From positions 49,815-113,814 of the forward strand of contig JAJDVI010000050.1 in NCBI GenBank assembly GCA_022826195.1: a DNA stretch of 64,000 bases. The letters run 5' to 3'. Every line of letters begins with the position of its first letter. The first letter of the stretch is position 1. The notes beneath the pieces are model-generated. The model ran no database searches, was not told where the DNA came from, and saw nothing but the letters and a program-made list of their open reading frames with translations. The position numbers and the translations under genes were made by a program. Below are positions 1-8,722 of the stretch, one piece after another. The stretch is from Acidobacteriota bacterium (GTDB lineage: Bacteria > Acidobacteriota > Vicinamibacteria > Marinacidobacterales > Marinacidobacteraceae).

Positions 1-1
1 C

Positions 2-334
2 GTGGTGGACGCGCTACGGGGTGAACTCTTCGCCGCCCTCTACGACGGGGCCGGTCCCGATGCCCTCGTCCGGGGGCCGTGCCGGCTGCCGCCGGAGAAC
101 GCCGCGGCCCGGGCCGGAGAGCACGGCGCCGCGCGGATCTGCGGACCGGCGGTGCTGCGCTATCGCGACGCCATCGGCCGGGGGAGCCCGGACCTCGAGG
201 TCGTGGAAGCCCGGCGGGCGCTCGCGCCGGCCGCGCTCCGTCTCGGGCTTGAGGCGGCGCGCCGCGGGGAAACCACGCTGGAGCCGCTCTATCTCCGGGA
301 ACCGGATATCCACGGCCGTTCCGTTACGCTATAG
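2..334 (+). CDS. tsaB: TsaB (YeaZ) C-terminal part, 5' end outside window
   Basis: This is the last ~110 residues of TsaB, the non-catalytic partner of TsaD in the complex that makes the tRNA t6A37 modification. The fragment opens with a DALRGELFAALYD stretch like the DARRGEVYAALY segment of TsaB and ends with a typical EPLYLREPDI tail. The frame is open to the left edge, so the true start lies outside the window and the GTG at position 2 is not claimed as a start. The protein is cytosolic. The call rests on two short motifs and length to the stop, so a related ASKHA-fold paralogue cannot be fully excluded. Confidence 0.75.
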   Translation: MVDALRGELFAALYDGAGPDALVRGPCRLPPENAAARAGEHGAARICGPAVLRYRDAIGRGSPDLEVVEARRALAPAALRLGLEAARRGETTLEPLYLREPDIHGRSVTL

Positions 335-339
335 ATACA

Positions 340-390
340 AACAACCTGTGGACAGAGTCACGCGGCCCTCATCGTTGCGTTTCGGTGGGA
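340..390 (+). repeat. Possible decayed copy of the MITE-like repeat
   Basis: Just after the tsaB stop codon, AACAACCTGTGG (about 342-353) differs by one base from the left terminus of the two full repeats at 20031 and 43328. CTCATCGTTGCGTTTCGGT (about 369-387) differs by one base from their internal segment. No right terminus is visible before the next gene, so this would be a truncated remnant. It may be chance similarity. Confidence 0.3.
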
Positions 391-556
391 GCGCACTCCG
401 GCCGGATTGGCCAACCGGGGCTCCTCCCGCGAGCCCCACCCGCGCCGGGGCGACCGGCGCTTTCGGGGCTGGTGTCGCTTTCTCCACGGGCGACGCAGCG
501 ACGTTTGTCCGAAGCGGTTCCGGACCGACGGTCCGGAGGGCTTTCTGGAGGCCTTC

Positions 557-802
557 ATGAAACACGAAGATCAGATCGAGACCGATACCCGCGCGCCCGC
601 CGCCCCGCAACCGGCGGCCTCACCCGCGGCGGCGCCCGATCTCGAGGAATTGGTCCGGCGACACCGCGAGCTCGACGAAAAGCTCGAGGAACTCACCAAG
701 TACGGCCACCTCTCACCTCTCCAGCAGCACGAAGCCGCGGTGATGAAGAAGCGCAAACTGGCCCTGAAGGACCGGATCGCGGCGCTCGCCGCCTCGTCGT
801 GA
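557..802 (+). CDS. Small YdcH/DUF465-family protein
   Basis: An 81-residue protein. The first 30 residues are an Ala/Pro-rich linker. The rest is a charged helical hairpin (LEELVRRHRELDEKLEEL, then the MKKRKLALKDRIAAL end) typical of the short DUF465/YdcH family, which has no well-defined function. The ATG at 557 is chosen because GGAGG lies five bases upstream and because the family similarity begins after it; the longer open frame upstream is low-complexity. No partner operon is evident, since psd follows after a 62-base gap. Confidence 0.7.
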   Translation: MKHEDQIETDTRAPAAPQPAASPAAAPDLEELVRRHRELDEKLEELTKYGHLSPLQQHEAAVMKKRKLALKDRIAALAASS

Positions 803-864
803 CGGCCCGGAACGACCGGCTCGCCTGAGCTGACGCACGACGCGGCTCTCCGCCGCGGAGCCGA

Positions 865-1506
865 ATGAGACTGCCGATCGCCCCGGAGGGCAGGGTGTTC
901 GTGGCGGTTCCGCTCGTCCTGGCGGTCCTCGCGCTGGCCATCGCCGGCGACGGCGGCGGGGTCTTCGGCTGGCTGGGCTGGACGCTGCTCGCCGGAGCCG
1001 CTTTCGCCGCGTTCTTCTTCCGGGACCCGGAGCGCCGCGCGGCGGGCGAGGCGGCGGCGATCCTGGCTCCGGCCGACGGCCGGGTCACCGAAGCCGGACC
1101 CGCGGCTGAAGGCGAGCCGGGAACGCAGCGGGTGAGCATTTTCCTGTCGATCTTCGACGTCCACATCAACCGGGCGCCGGCGGCGGGGGAAGTGCGGGCC
1201 GTGCGCTATCGTCAGGGCGCGTTCCGGGCGGCCTTCCGGAAAGACGCCGCCGAGCGGAACGAGCGGAACGAGTTGGAGATGACGACCGAACGGGGCACGA
1301 TCCGGATCCGTCAGATCGCCGGAGTCGTCGCCCGGCGCATCGTCTGCCGGGTCGGAGCCGGCGACCGCCTCGCCCGGGGTGAGCGGTTCGGACTCATCCG
1401 TTTCGGATCGAGGACCGACCTGCTCCTGCCGGCGGGCGTCACCCTCGCCGTCCGACCCGGCGATCGGGTGCGCGGCGGGCTGACCGTCATCGGGACGTGG
1501 GAATGA
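865..1506 (+). CDS. psd: Phosphatidylserine decarboxylase proenzyme (short type)
   Basis: Converts phosphatidylserine to phosphatidylethanolamine at the inner membrane. The 213 residues fit the short archaeal/Gram-positive-like Psd class. There is an N-terminal membrane segment (about 10-45), then FFRDPER, a DVHINR motif around residue 95, and near the C-terminus LIRFGSRTD. The Gly-Ser within RFGSR is the expected self-cleavage site that generates the pyruvoyl group. The stop overlaps the start of the next gene (ATGA), so psd and pssA, consecutive steps of the same pathway, form one translationally coupled unit. Confidence 0.93.
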   Translation: MRLPIAPEGRVFVAVPLVLAVLALAIAGDGGGVFGWLGWTLLAGAAFAAFFFRDPERRAAGEAAAILAPADGRVTEAGPAAEGEPGTQRVSIFLSIFDVHINRAPAAGEVRAVRYRQGAFRAAFRKDAAERNERNELEMTTERGTIRIRQIAGVVARRIVCRVGAGDRLARGERFGLIRFGSRTDLLLPAGVTLAVRPGDRVRGGLTVIGTWE

Positions 1507-2318
1507 AGCGCCAGCAACTCCGGACCCGCCGGGGAGTGTTCCTGCTTCCGGCGGTCTTCACCGTCGGCAACATCTTCCTGGGGTTCTTCTCCATCGTGCA
1601 GAGCTTCCGGGGAGAGTTCGCGAGCGCCGGACTCATCATCGGCTTTGCGATCCTGGCGGACGTGGTGGACGGCCGGGTGGCGCGGTTCGCGGGCGCCACC
1701 AGCGAGTTCGGCCGTGAACTGGACTCCCTGGCGGACGTGGTCTCCTTCGGGGTGGCGCCGGCGGTCCTCGCGTACGCGTGGGTGCTGCATCGCTGGCCCC
1801 AGACCGGATGGCTGGTGGCCGCGCTGTTCACGATCTGCGCCGCCGTCCGTCTCGCCCGGTTCAACGTGGGGCGGCTGAGTACCGATCCCCGCTACTACAC
1901 GGGGATGTCCTCGCCGGCCGCGGCCGCGGTGGTCGGGGCCGTGGCCTACTGGCATCCGGCGCCGCCCGGGAGCCCGCTGGCGGCGGCGGCCTGCCTCTTC
2001 GGAACGCTCGGGCTCGCCCTGCTGATGAACAGTCCGGTGCGCTATCCGAGCTTCAAGAACCAGACGGGACGAAAACCCCAGTCCCACCGGATGCTGGTCG
2101 TGCTGGCGGTCTTCATCGTGGCCACCATCGCGGAACCGGTAGCGATGTTCCTGGTTCTCGCCTTCGGATACGCGGCCTCGCCGTTGATCCGCGGGATTCG
2201 CGGGCTGGGAGGGCGGTTCGTCCGTTCCTCCGCGCGCGGCGCACGGAAGCCGGACCCGGTGGCGCTGGGGCGCGCCGGCTCCCGGGGGAGCGGGGACCGG
2301 CCGCCGAACGCTCCGTAG
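1503..2318 (+). CDS. pssA: CDP-diacylglycerol--serine O-phosphatidyltransferase
   Basis: Makes phosphatidylserine from CDP-diacylglycerol and serine, the substrate for the Psd encoded just upstream. The CDP-alcohol phosphotransferase signature is complete: DVVDGRVAR followed eight residues later by G, then two Asp four residues apart in ELDSLAD. About eight hydrophobic membrane segments are visible. The ATG at 1503 overlaps the psd stop (ATGA); a GTG two codons earlier is possible. The last ~50 residues are an Arg/Gly/Pro-rich hydrophilic tail not needed for catalysis. Confidence 0.93.
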   Translation: MKRQQLRTRRGVFLLPAVFTVGNIFLGFFSIVQSFRGEFASAGLIIGFAILADVVDGRVARFAGATSEFGRELDSLADVVSFGVAPAVLAYAWVLHRWPQTGWLVAALFTICAAVRLARFNVGRLSTDPRYYTGMSSPAAAAVVGAVAYWHPAPPGSPLAAAACLFGTLGLALLMNSPVRYPSFKNQTGRKPQSHRMLVVLAVFIVATIAEPVAMFLVLAFGYAASPLIRGIRGLGGRFVRSSARGARKPDPVALGRAGSRGSGDRPPNAP

Positions 2319-2361
2319 CCGGGCGCGAGGACTGCGGAGCCCCGGGGCGCGGGCGCGGCGC

Positions 2362-2856
2362 TCACCGGGTCCAGGCGGTGAACTCGCGAATCTGCCAGCG
2401 GGGGGGTGAATCGGTCGCCGGTCCGGACGTGACCCGTTCCAGACCGATGCGAAAGGCCTCCACCACGTAGCGGTCGGTGCCGGTGGCCATGCTGGTCCAC
2501 TCCGGAACGAAGAGAACGTAGCCGCCGTCCGCGGAGCGGCGAATGGAAGGTGGCCGCTCCTGATAGCCGATCGGCGTGCGGTTCCGGAAGAACCGCTCCA
2601 GCCCGCGCCGCAGCTCATCCCCGGAAGCGCTGCGGCGGGTTTCCCCGCTGAGCGCCACGAGCGCCCAACCCGACGGATAGAGCCCCTCCAGGTGGCGGGC
2701 GTCGGCTTCTTCGAACGCGCGCCGGAACCGCCCGAGAATCGCCTCGAGATCGTTCGGGGGCGGCGGAGAGGGAGCGCACATGGCCAACGCCAGGATCGCC
2801 CCGGAGAGCCGCCGGAGGATCCGGAGCGCGTTCCGTGGTCCGGCGTCCGAACTCAT
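2362..2856 (-). CDS. Secreted protein of unknown function, NTF2-like candidate
   Basis: A 164-residue protein with an N-terminal hydrophobic stretch (about 15-30) ending in LALAMC, which could be a signal peptide or an imperfect lipobox. The mature part has a helical first half (EAILGRFRRAFEEADARHLEGLYPSG) followed by beta-strand-like segments, an arrangement often seen in NTF2-like or ketosteroid-isomerase-like domains. I do not recognise a specific family. Its start overlaps the stop of the upstream histidine kinase by four bases, so the two are co-translated and this product may act in the same signalling pathway at the envelope. Confidence 0.6.
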   Translation of the reverse strand: MSSDAGPRNALRILRRLSGAILALAMCAPSPPPPNDLEAILGRFRRAFEEADARHLEGLYPSGWALVALSGETRRSASGDELRRGLERFFRNRTPIGYQERPPSIRRSADGGYVLFVPEWTSMATGTDRYVVEAFRIGLERVTSGPATDSPPRWQIREFTAWTR

Positions 2857-5800
2857 GGCGTTTCCGTCTCGCGCGGGCCGTCCACCGGAAGCTCCACGAC
2901 CAGGAGGAGTCCGTGCCGGCCGTCACCGCGCGGGCCGGCACTGACTCTTCCCCCGTGCGCCTCGGTGAAGCGGCGGGCGTTCGCGAGCCCGAGCCCCGAT
3001 CCGCGGGTCCGGGTGGAGAAGGCGGCGTCGAAGATCCGGTCGCGGAGCGCTTTCGGGACCCCGGGGCCGTTGTCCTCGACTTCGATGCGGATCCACCGGT
3101 CACGGCGGACCGGGAGCACCCGCACCGAAACCTCCGCCTCCTCCGGCGGGATCTCCGGAAAGTCGAGGGTCGCCTCGACCGCGTTCTGCAGGAGGTTCTC
3201 GACGGTCCGCGCCACGATCTCGGGATCCACCCGCGCCGCCGGGGTCGGCGATCCCTCGAAAACGACCCGCGGCCGCGCGTGGGGCCGGCGATACGGGCCG
3301 ACGGTATCCTCGACCAACCTCGTCACGTCCGTTTCGGTGAGCCGAAGGGGGGCTCCGAGGGCGGAGAACTCCGAAGAAATGCGCCGGAGGCGCTCCACCT
3401 GGCTGAGGATCTCGGAGACGCCTTCGTCCACCGCCGCTTTCGGGTCCCGGCCACGCGGCTCGCTCAGCACGCGGCGGATGTAGTCCGCCGCCAGTCCGAT
3501 CGGGGCGAGGGCGTTCTTGATGTCGTGGGCGACGCGCCGGGCGAGGTCCGCCGCCGCCTCCTCGCGCATCTGCCGGCGGACGTCGGGAATCCGCCGCACC
3601 AGCCGTTCGACGCTGGCCGCGAGCAGGCGCAGCTCGGTCAGCGTGCCGTGCACCGGAACCCGGGCCTGAAGATCGCCATCGGCAATCCGGCCGGTGGCCC
3701 GCGCCAGGCCCCGGACCGGGGCGGCCAGGCGCCGCGCGACCAGCGCGGGCAGCACGATGGCGAAGATCAGCGCCAGCGATCCGCTCCCGAGAATGAGCGT
3801 CCGCTGGATGGCCCGGACGCTCTCGAGACGGGCGGCCTCGTCCGCGGGCAGCGGGACGGCGAGAAGCAGGGGACCGTGCAGGCGGGCCGGAGTGTCCAGA
3901 CGGATCCAGACGATCCGGTAGCGGAGCGAGCCGGCCTCCTGGATGCTCAGGAAAGGGCCCGGAGACGCGGAGGGGAGGATCGCCGCGGGTGGCGGACGGG
4001 GCGGCAGGAGGCCCGTCTGCGCCAGTTCGGGACGGCTGACCGCGACCAGCTCTCCGCCGTTGTAGAGCGCCGCGTCCGTATCGAGCTGGTCCGCTGCCTG
4101 GGCGAGGCGCAGCGCGAGTTCCGCCCGCGGAATCAGCGGGTCGAGGGCGGCGAGTTCCTGCGCCACCCGCTGTACCGAGAACGACCGCGCGACGGCTTCC
4201 CGGTCGCTGGCGGATTCGAGCAGCACTCCGAGGCGTTGCTGCGCGAAGACCGCGACGCCCAGGATCGCGATGAGGACCGCGGCGGCCAGCGCTTCGGTCA
4301 ACTGCATCTGGAAACTCCGCCGCCGGAGGCGCCCCTCCCGATGGGGGAAGAGGAGGCGGGCGCGCGCGGCGACCGCCACCAGGAGGGCGATCAGGGCCGC
4401 CAGAAAGCCCCAGCCGAGAAGGGCGCCGGCGTGGTCGGCGAGGCCGGTCCGCCGCCAGGAGATCACGAACGCCTCGCCGTCCACGAGCACCCCCAGTTCG
4501 ACGCGCCGCTCGTTCTGTTCCACGGGGAGGGTGGAGGGGCGATGGAGCCGGAGGTCCCGTCCGCGAAACACGGCCGGGGCCGCGTCGCCGCGGAGCAGGA
4601 AGTGATCGGCGATCCCCGCGGCGCGGGGCAGGAAGGGAATCTCGGACGTGCGGTCCGCAACCCGGAGCGTCACGCTCGCTCCCGAAGGGAACCGGCGTTC
4701 GGTCTCGAGAACCCCCTCGATGCCGGAGGCCGTTTCGCATTCGGGGATGGGACTCCAGCGGGGGGGAGAGGGAGCGGAGGACGGAGGGTCGGGCCGGCGG
4801 GGCAGGCCCACCCCGAAGCGGGAGCGCTCCCCGGCCGCTCCCCGGACTTCCAGCGCGCTCGCGACCGTCAGGCGGGGGAGCCCGGTGGTCAGCCACAGCC
4901 GGTAAGCGCTGTCCGGACGGAGCCGAACCAGGGAAGCGGCTTCGCCGTCGAGCGTCCGCGTCGCCTCCTCGAGTGCGTGGCAAACGGCGAAGCGGTGCCT
5001 CAGGGTCTGGACCGGCGCCGCGTCCAGCGCGTAACGCTCGCGGACGTTGTCCTCGTGCCACGCCATCGCCGGATAGAGGAGGACCCCCGGAAGCCCGAAG
5101 AGCAGGAACGCCACGAGGAAGGAGAAACCGGGTTCATGCGCGAGCAGCGGCTGCCGGAGATGCCGCAGGGAAAGCCGCCCCCGGCGCCAGAAGGCCACTA
5201 CGGAGCCGGCCAGCAGGGGAAGCCCGGCAAAGAGCAGGGAACCGCCCGGCAGAAAGGCGACCGAGACGGCAACGACGGCGGCGGCGGCCACCAGTACCGG
5301 TATTTCCGGCCGGAGGAGGCTCTGGAGGAGCAGCAGAAGTCCCGCGAGTGCGAGCAGCAGGGCGACCCAGCCGAGGACCTCCGGCCAGCGGGTGTGAAGA
5401 GTCCAGGTCGGGGTCAGCAGCGCACCGCCCGAGAATCCGGCGCTGCGAACGAGCGCGGCGGCCATCACCGCGGCGCCGCCGGCGCCCAGGCCGCGCAGCA
5501 GGGAATGGATCCCGCCCGGCGTCCGGCTGCCCGAGCCGGGGCGGAGCCGGAAGGCGACGATCCGCGCCGAAAGGAGCACCGCTGCCGCGGTCACGGCCGC
5601 CATGAGCGGCGAGTCGCCCAGCACCGGCAGGAGGGGCGGATCCGAGAGGAAGGCCGGCAGCGCGGCGCCGGGGCCCGACGGGAGGGTCCCGAGCAGCGCC
5701 GACAGGCCGAATCGCAGCGTCCAGATCGCCGCCAGCGTCCCGAGGTCTCCGGAGCGCCGGAGATAGGGAAGCGCGGCCAGGGTCCCGAGCAGGAGCGCCA

Positions 5801-6797
5801 GGGTCGCGTAGAGCGCGGCCTCCGCCTCCCGTTCCGCGCGGCGCGCCGCCGCCGGGGCCACGGCGGTGCTGGCGGCCCCGAGCAACTGGCCGTCGTAGGC
5901 GCGGAGGGCGAAGTAGTAGCGCTGCGCATCCCCGGAGCCGTCCACGAAACGGTCACCGCGGCGCTCGAAGAGCTGGGCCAGCGCCTCGAGGTCCGCGGCG
6001 TCGTCGAGAAACCGGGTATCGAGCCCCCTCCCGGCGGCGAACTCCAGCGCCGAGAGCGGTGCGGCGCCCGAGGAGGGCGGGGACGCCTCCCGGACGGGCA
6101 CTTCCACGGTGACGACCCCGAGCAGGTTCCGGGTGCACTCGGCGGCCGCGAGGTAGCCGCGCCGGCCCCCCTCGCTGTACGCGAAGAGCGGAAACGCCGG
6201 GTCGGGACAGCGTTCCTCCCGGACGCCGTCGGGAAAGACCGCGGCGAGGGCCTCTTCGAAGTCCGGGTTGCCTCCCGACCACGCCACCGGACGCAACTGC
6301 CGGTCGTAGAGGGTCGCGCCACCGTCGCCGATGGCGGTTCCGGGAAGCGGCCACTCGGAAAGCGCGCGGAAGGCGCGGGATTCGGTGCCGCCCGCATCCG
6401 AGCCCTCCAGCGCGGCGGCGACCGGCGCCGTCCGCGCCACCAGATAGGCGGCATCCCCCACCTCCCGGGTGAGGTCGGCAAGAAAGGCGTCCACCCGATC
6501 CGCTGCCCGGGAGGCGGACTCCGGCCCCGCGCTGATGGTCCGGTGGAGCGGGATACGGCAGGAAAGCGCCACCAGGGCGGCGGCGGTCAGGATGAGGGCG
6601 ATGCGCCGGCTGGCGGGAGGCAGCAGTTCACGCCGGACCAGGGCAACGAGGAGCAGCAGCGCGGTGGCCGCCGTCAACGCGGTGTGGACGGGGTCCGGCA
6701 GGGCGGCGAACCGGTAGGCGGCGTCGGCCAGTGCTGCCGCGAAGGTCGCGAAGGCGCCCCCGACCATCAGGAGCCGGGGCAGACGATCGCTCTTCAT
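2853..6797 (-). CDS. Giant multi-membrane-span sensor histidine kinase (NtrY-like)
   Basis: About 1314 residues from the ATG at 6797 (MKSDRLPRLL); a longer reading from 6884 adds only an Arg/Pro-rich tail. Three N-terminal membrane helices precede an extracytoplasmic region. A block of roughly ten hydrophobic helices follows, then a second sensor region between later membrane helices, a HAMP linker (IADGDLQARV), a HisKA helix with the phospho-acceptor in RRVAHDIKNALAP, and an HATPase with N-box ENLLQNAVEA, G1 DNGPG and G2 GSGLGLA. The N-H-D-I-K-N type is like NtrY. No response regulator gene is adjacent. The long multi-helix insert is much larger than usual and suggests lipid or small-molecule sensing, which is inference. 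Confidence 0.88.
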   Translation of the reverse strand: MKSDRLPRLLMVGGAFATFAAALADAAYRFAALPDPVHTALTAATALLLLVALVRRELLPPASRRIALILTAAALVALSCRIPLHRTISAGPESASRAADRVDAFLADLTREVGDAAYLVARTAPVAAALEGSDAGGTESRAFRALSEWPLPGTAIGDGGATLYDRQLRPVAWSGGNPDFEEALAAVFPDGVREERCPDPAFPLFAYSEGGRRGYLAAAECTRNLLGVVTVEVPVREASPPSSGAAPLSALEFAAGRGLDTRFLDDAADLEALAQLFERRGDRFVDGSGDAQRYYFALRAYDGQLLGAASTAVAPAAARRAEREAEAALYATLALLLGTLAALPYLRRSGDLGTLAAIWTLRFGLSALLGTLPSGPGAALPAFLSDPPLLPVLGDSPLMAAVTAAAVLLSARIVAFRLRPGSGSRTPGGIHSLLRGLGAGGAAVMAAALVRSAGFSGGALLTPTWTLHTRWPEVLGWVALLLALAGLLLLLQSLLRPEIPVLVAAAAVVAVSVAFLPGGSLLFAGLPLLAGSVVAFWRRGRLSLRHLRQPLLAHEPGFSFLVAFLLFGLPGVLLYPAMAWHEDNVRERYALDAAPVQTLRHRFAVCHALEEATRTLDGEAASLVRLRPDSAYRLWLTTGLPRLTVASALEVRGAAGERSRFGVGLPRRPDPPSSAPSPPRWSPIPECETASGIEGVLETERRFPSGASVTLRVADRTSEIPFLPRAAGIADHFLLRGDAAPAVFRGRDLRLHRPSTLPVEQNERRVELGVLVDGEAFVISWRRTGLADHAGALLGWGFLAALIALLVAVAARARLLFPHREGRLRRRSFQMQLTEALAAAVLIAILGVAVFAQQRLGVLLESASDREAVARSFSVQRVAQELAALDPLIPRAELALRLAQAADQLDTDAALYNGGELVAVSRPELAQTGLLPPRPPPAAILPSASPGPFLSIQEAGSLRYRIVWIRLDTPARLHGPLLLAVPLPADEAARLESVRAIQRTLILGSGSLALIFAIVLPALVARRLAAPVRGLARATGRIADGDLQARVPVHGTLTELRLLAASVERLVRRIPDVRRQMREEAAADLARRVAHDIKNALAPIGLAADYIRRVLSEPRGRDPKAAVDEGVSEILSQVERLRRISSEFSALGAPLRLTETDVTRLVEDTVGPYRRPHARPRVVFEGSPTPAARVDPEIVARTVENLLQNAVEATLDFPEIPPEEAEVSVRVLPVRRDRWIRIEVEDNGPGVPKALRDRIFDAAFSTRTRGSGLGLANARRFTEAHGGRVSAGPRGDGRHGLLLVVELPVDGPRETETP

Positions 6798-6959
6798 GCC
6801 TCGCCAGGCGGGCTGCCCCGAGGGTGCGCGGCGCGGTTCGCGCCGGTCGCGGGGCGTGGACCCCGTGCCGGCCCCCGAGCGCAAGGGACCGGGGATGCGT
6901 TCACCCGGCCGCTGTCCCGCTTGGCTCGGGGATGCCGCGGTGCTTTTGCCACGGGCTGT

Positions 6960-6965
6960 TAGGGT
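6960..6965 (+). promoter_or_regulatory. TANNNT -10-like box next to start codon
   Basis: TAGGGT ends 8 bases before the GTG at 6974, with no Shine-Dalgarno sequence between them. It is one of six similar boxes in this window that would put the transcription start at or near the start codon (leaderless mRNA). No convincing -35 element is seen. Confidence 0.35.
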
Positions 6966-6973
6966 AAAGCTTC

Positions 6974-8506
6974 GTGCGGCCCCGTCCGGCTCCGCAGGCT
7001 GTCAAGGTGCGAGTGAGTCCCCGTCGCAAGTCCGCCGGTCGCCGCCTCCCGCGCGCCGCAGCGTGTCTCGTGGCCATCCTGGGGCTCCTGAACGCGGGCG
7101 TGGCGCCGTCCCGGGAAATCCCCCCCGGGGGACGTTCGGCTGCCGCCCCATTCCGGCAGCCTCCCGAGCAGCCGCCGGAACGGCCCCCGGAGGAGCCGCC
7201 CGGCGAAGTGGAGGAGCCGCGGGCGCCGGTCGAGGAGGTGCCTCCGCCCGGGGAGGCGTCCGCGGAGGAGACCCCCGCCGGGGACGCCGCGGATGCGGCG
7301 GGGGAAGGTGAACCCGGCGAGGCGGAACCCGGCGAGGCGGAAGGCGGGGAGCCGGAGGACGAAGAAGGGGAGCCCGCGCGCCGGGCGCCGGAGGTCGTTG
7401 CGGCGCCGGTGGGAATCCTTCCCGGCCGGCTGGTGGCGGCCCCCGCTCCCGTTCCCGGAGGGTCGATCGCCGGGATGGTCCTGGGCGCCGACGGATTCCT
7501 CCTCCACACGGCCGGTGGGGACGTGGTCGCCTACGAACCGGACGGGGAACGGACCCGCTGGGGCGTGCCGGGGGCCGGGGCGGCTTTCGTGGCGGAGGAG
7601 TCGGGTACCGTGATCCTGCTCGGCGAGAGCGGCGACGTCGTCCTGCGGCAACTCGCCGGCGGGGCCCGGACCGGAGGGTTCTCCACCGGCTTCGCGCCCG
7701 ACCGGGGGCTCGCCGGACCGGTGGCCGGCCCGGCGCCCGCCGCGCTGGCGGCCGGCGTTCTCTACTGGGTCTCGTCCGGAACGCTCCGGGGGTACCGGAT
7801 TCCGGAAGGGACCCTCCTCCTGGAGACGACGCTTCCGGAGGGAGAGACGGCGAGCCTCGTGGCGGCGCCCCCTCCGGCGGATGCCGCCGGAGGGGGCCCG
7901 CCGCTCCTCCTGGTCTCGCTCGGCAGCGGCGGGGTGGCGGCGGTGGCCGCGTCTCCCGGAACGACTTCCGGCACCGTCCGCTGGCAGGCGGCGGGCGCCG
8001 GTCCGGTGACCGGCCCCGTCCTCCCGTTTCCGGCGGAACGGCTGGCGTTTTTCGGAGACGAGGGCGGCGACCTCACGGCGGTCGATCTGGAAACCGGCCG
8101 GGAGCGGTGGCGTTGGGAGCTCGCGGAGGGGTTCCACCATCCGCCGCTCCTCAGCCGGGGACGGCTCTATGCGGCCACCAAGGCGAACAGCCTCTACTGC
8201 TTTGACGCGAAACGGGGGGGGCAGCGCTGGCGCGCCGCGCTTCCCGGCCGGCCGGCGGCGGCCCCGTTGCGGATCGCCGGCGCCATCCTGGTCGTCACCC
8301 GGGACGGACTGCTCGTGGAGGTGAACGCGGAGACCGGCGCCCGGATCGGCCGGGCCCGCGACCTCGATGCGGAGGTGCTGGGCGCGGTGCGCCGGTCGGG
8401 CGACGGCGCCCGGGAGGATGGATGGCGCGACCGGCGTCTCTTCCTGGGCCTGCGCGACGGACGCCTGGCTGTCCTCGGACCGCGGATCGGGGGCGAAACG
8501 CCCTGA
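6974..8506 (+). CDS. Secreted PQQ-type beta-propeller protein (BamB-like fold)
   Basis: 510 residues. A basic N-terminus and hydrophobic segment (about 28-45) act as a signal peptide. A Pro/Glu-rich low-complexity linker follows (about 55-135, rich in PPE and GEAEPGEA repeats). The rest is a propeller with repeated blades of the type DLTAVDLETGRERWRWEL and SLYCFDAKRGGQRWRAAL, the Trp-rich repeat of PQQ/BamB folds. It probably works in the periplasm, as an outer-membrane assembly scaffold or a binding protein; quinone-enzyme residues are not evident. It stands alone between a divergent kinase and guaA. Confidence 0.75.
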   Translation: MRPRPAPQAVKVRVSPRRKSAGRRLPRAAACLVAILGLLNAGVAPSREIPPGGRSAAAPFRQPPEQPPERPPEEPPGEVEEPRAPVEEVPPPGEASAEETPAGDAADAAGEGEPGEAEPGEAEGGEPEDEEGEPARRAPEVVAAPVGILPGRLVAAPAPVPGGSIAGMVLGADGFLLHTAGGDVVAYEPDGERTRWGVPGAGAAFVAEESGTVILLGESGDVVLRQLAGGARTGGFSTGFAPDRGLAGPVAGPAPAALAAGVLYWVSSGTLRGYRIPEGTLLLETTLPEGETASLVAAPPPADAAGGGPPLLLVSLGSGGVAAVAASPGTTSGTVRWQAAGAGPVTGPVLPFPAERLAFFGDEGGDLTAVDLETGRERWRWELAEGFHHPPLLSRGRLYAATKANSLYCFDAKRGGQRWRAALPGRPAAAPLRIAGAILVVTRDGLLVEVNAETGARIGRARDLDAEVLGAVRRSGDGAREDGWRDRRLFLGLRDGRLAVLGPRIGGETP

Positions 8507-8636
8507 CGGTTGCCGGGGAGCCCGGGAAGGAGCGTCTCCCCAGGACGGGAAAGAGGTGACCGGGGGTAGCGGGCGGGCGGCGGCCGACCGTCCGTTTTCG
8601 TGCCGGAAACCCTCTCGCGGAGCAGGCTCGCGGGCT

Positions 8637-8642
8637 TACAAT
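8637..8642 (+). promoter_or_regulatory. TANNNT -10-like box before guaA leader
   Basis: TACAAT lies 8 bases upstream of an ATG at 8651 that opens a short upstream reading frame ending at the guaA start. No clear -35 hexamer is seen at the usual distance. Confidence 0.4.
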
Positions 8643-8650
8643 TCCGGCGG

Positions 8651-8722
8651 ATGGCGAGCCCCGTTCCGCGACCCGGCGAATGGGCAAGAACCCCGCGCCC
8701 GGATGGCGCCGGCCGTCCCTGA
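8651..8722 (+). CDS. Possible 23-codon leader ORF coupled to guaA
   Basis: ATG at 8651 begins a 23-residue frame (MASPVPRPGEWARTPRPDGA, then GRP) whose TGA overlaps the guaA ATG as TGATG. A TACAAT box eight bases upstream would make it the first codon of a leaderless transcript, and termination-reinitiation would feed guaA. No family similarity is recognised. The alternative is that guaA itself begins at an in-frame ATG at 8680 and this frame is untranslated. Confidence 0.3.
   Translation: MASPVPRPGEWARTPRPDGAGRP

Noticed and set aside
2835..6962. Very long plus-strand open frame opposite the histidine kinase
   Set aside because: Arg/Gly/Glu/Gln-rich, no domain, mirrors the third-position GC bias of the real minus-strand gene with full kinase motifs.
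6948..6962. CCACGGGCTGTTA as a third MITE terminus
   Set aside because: Only the terminus resembles the repeat; none of the shared internal sequence is present upstream.
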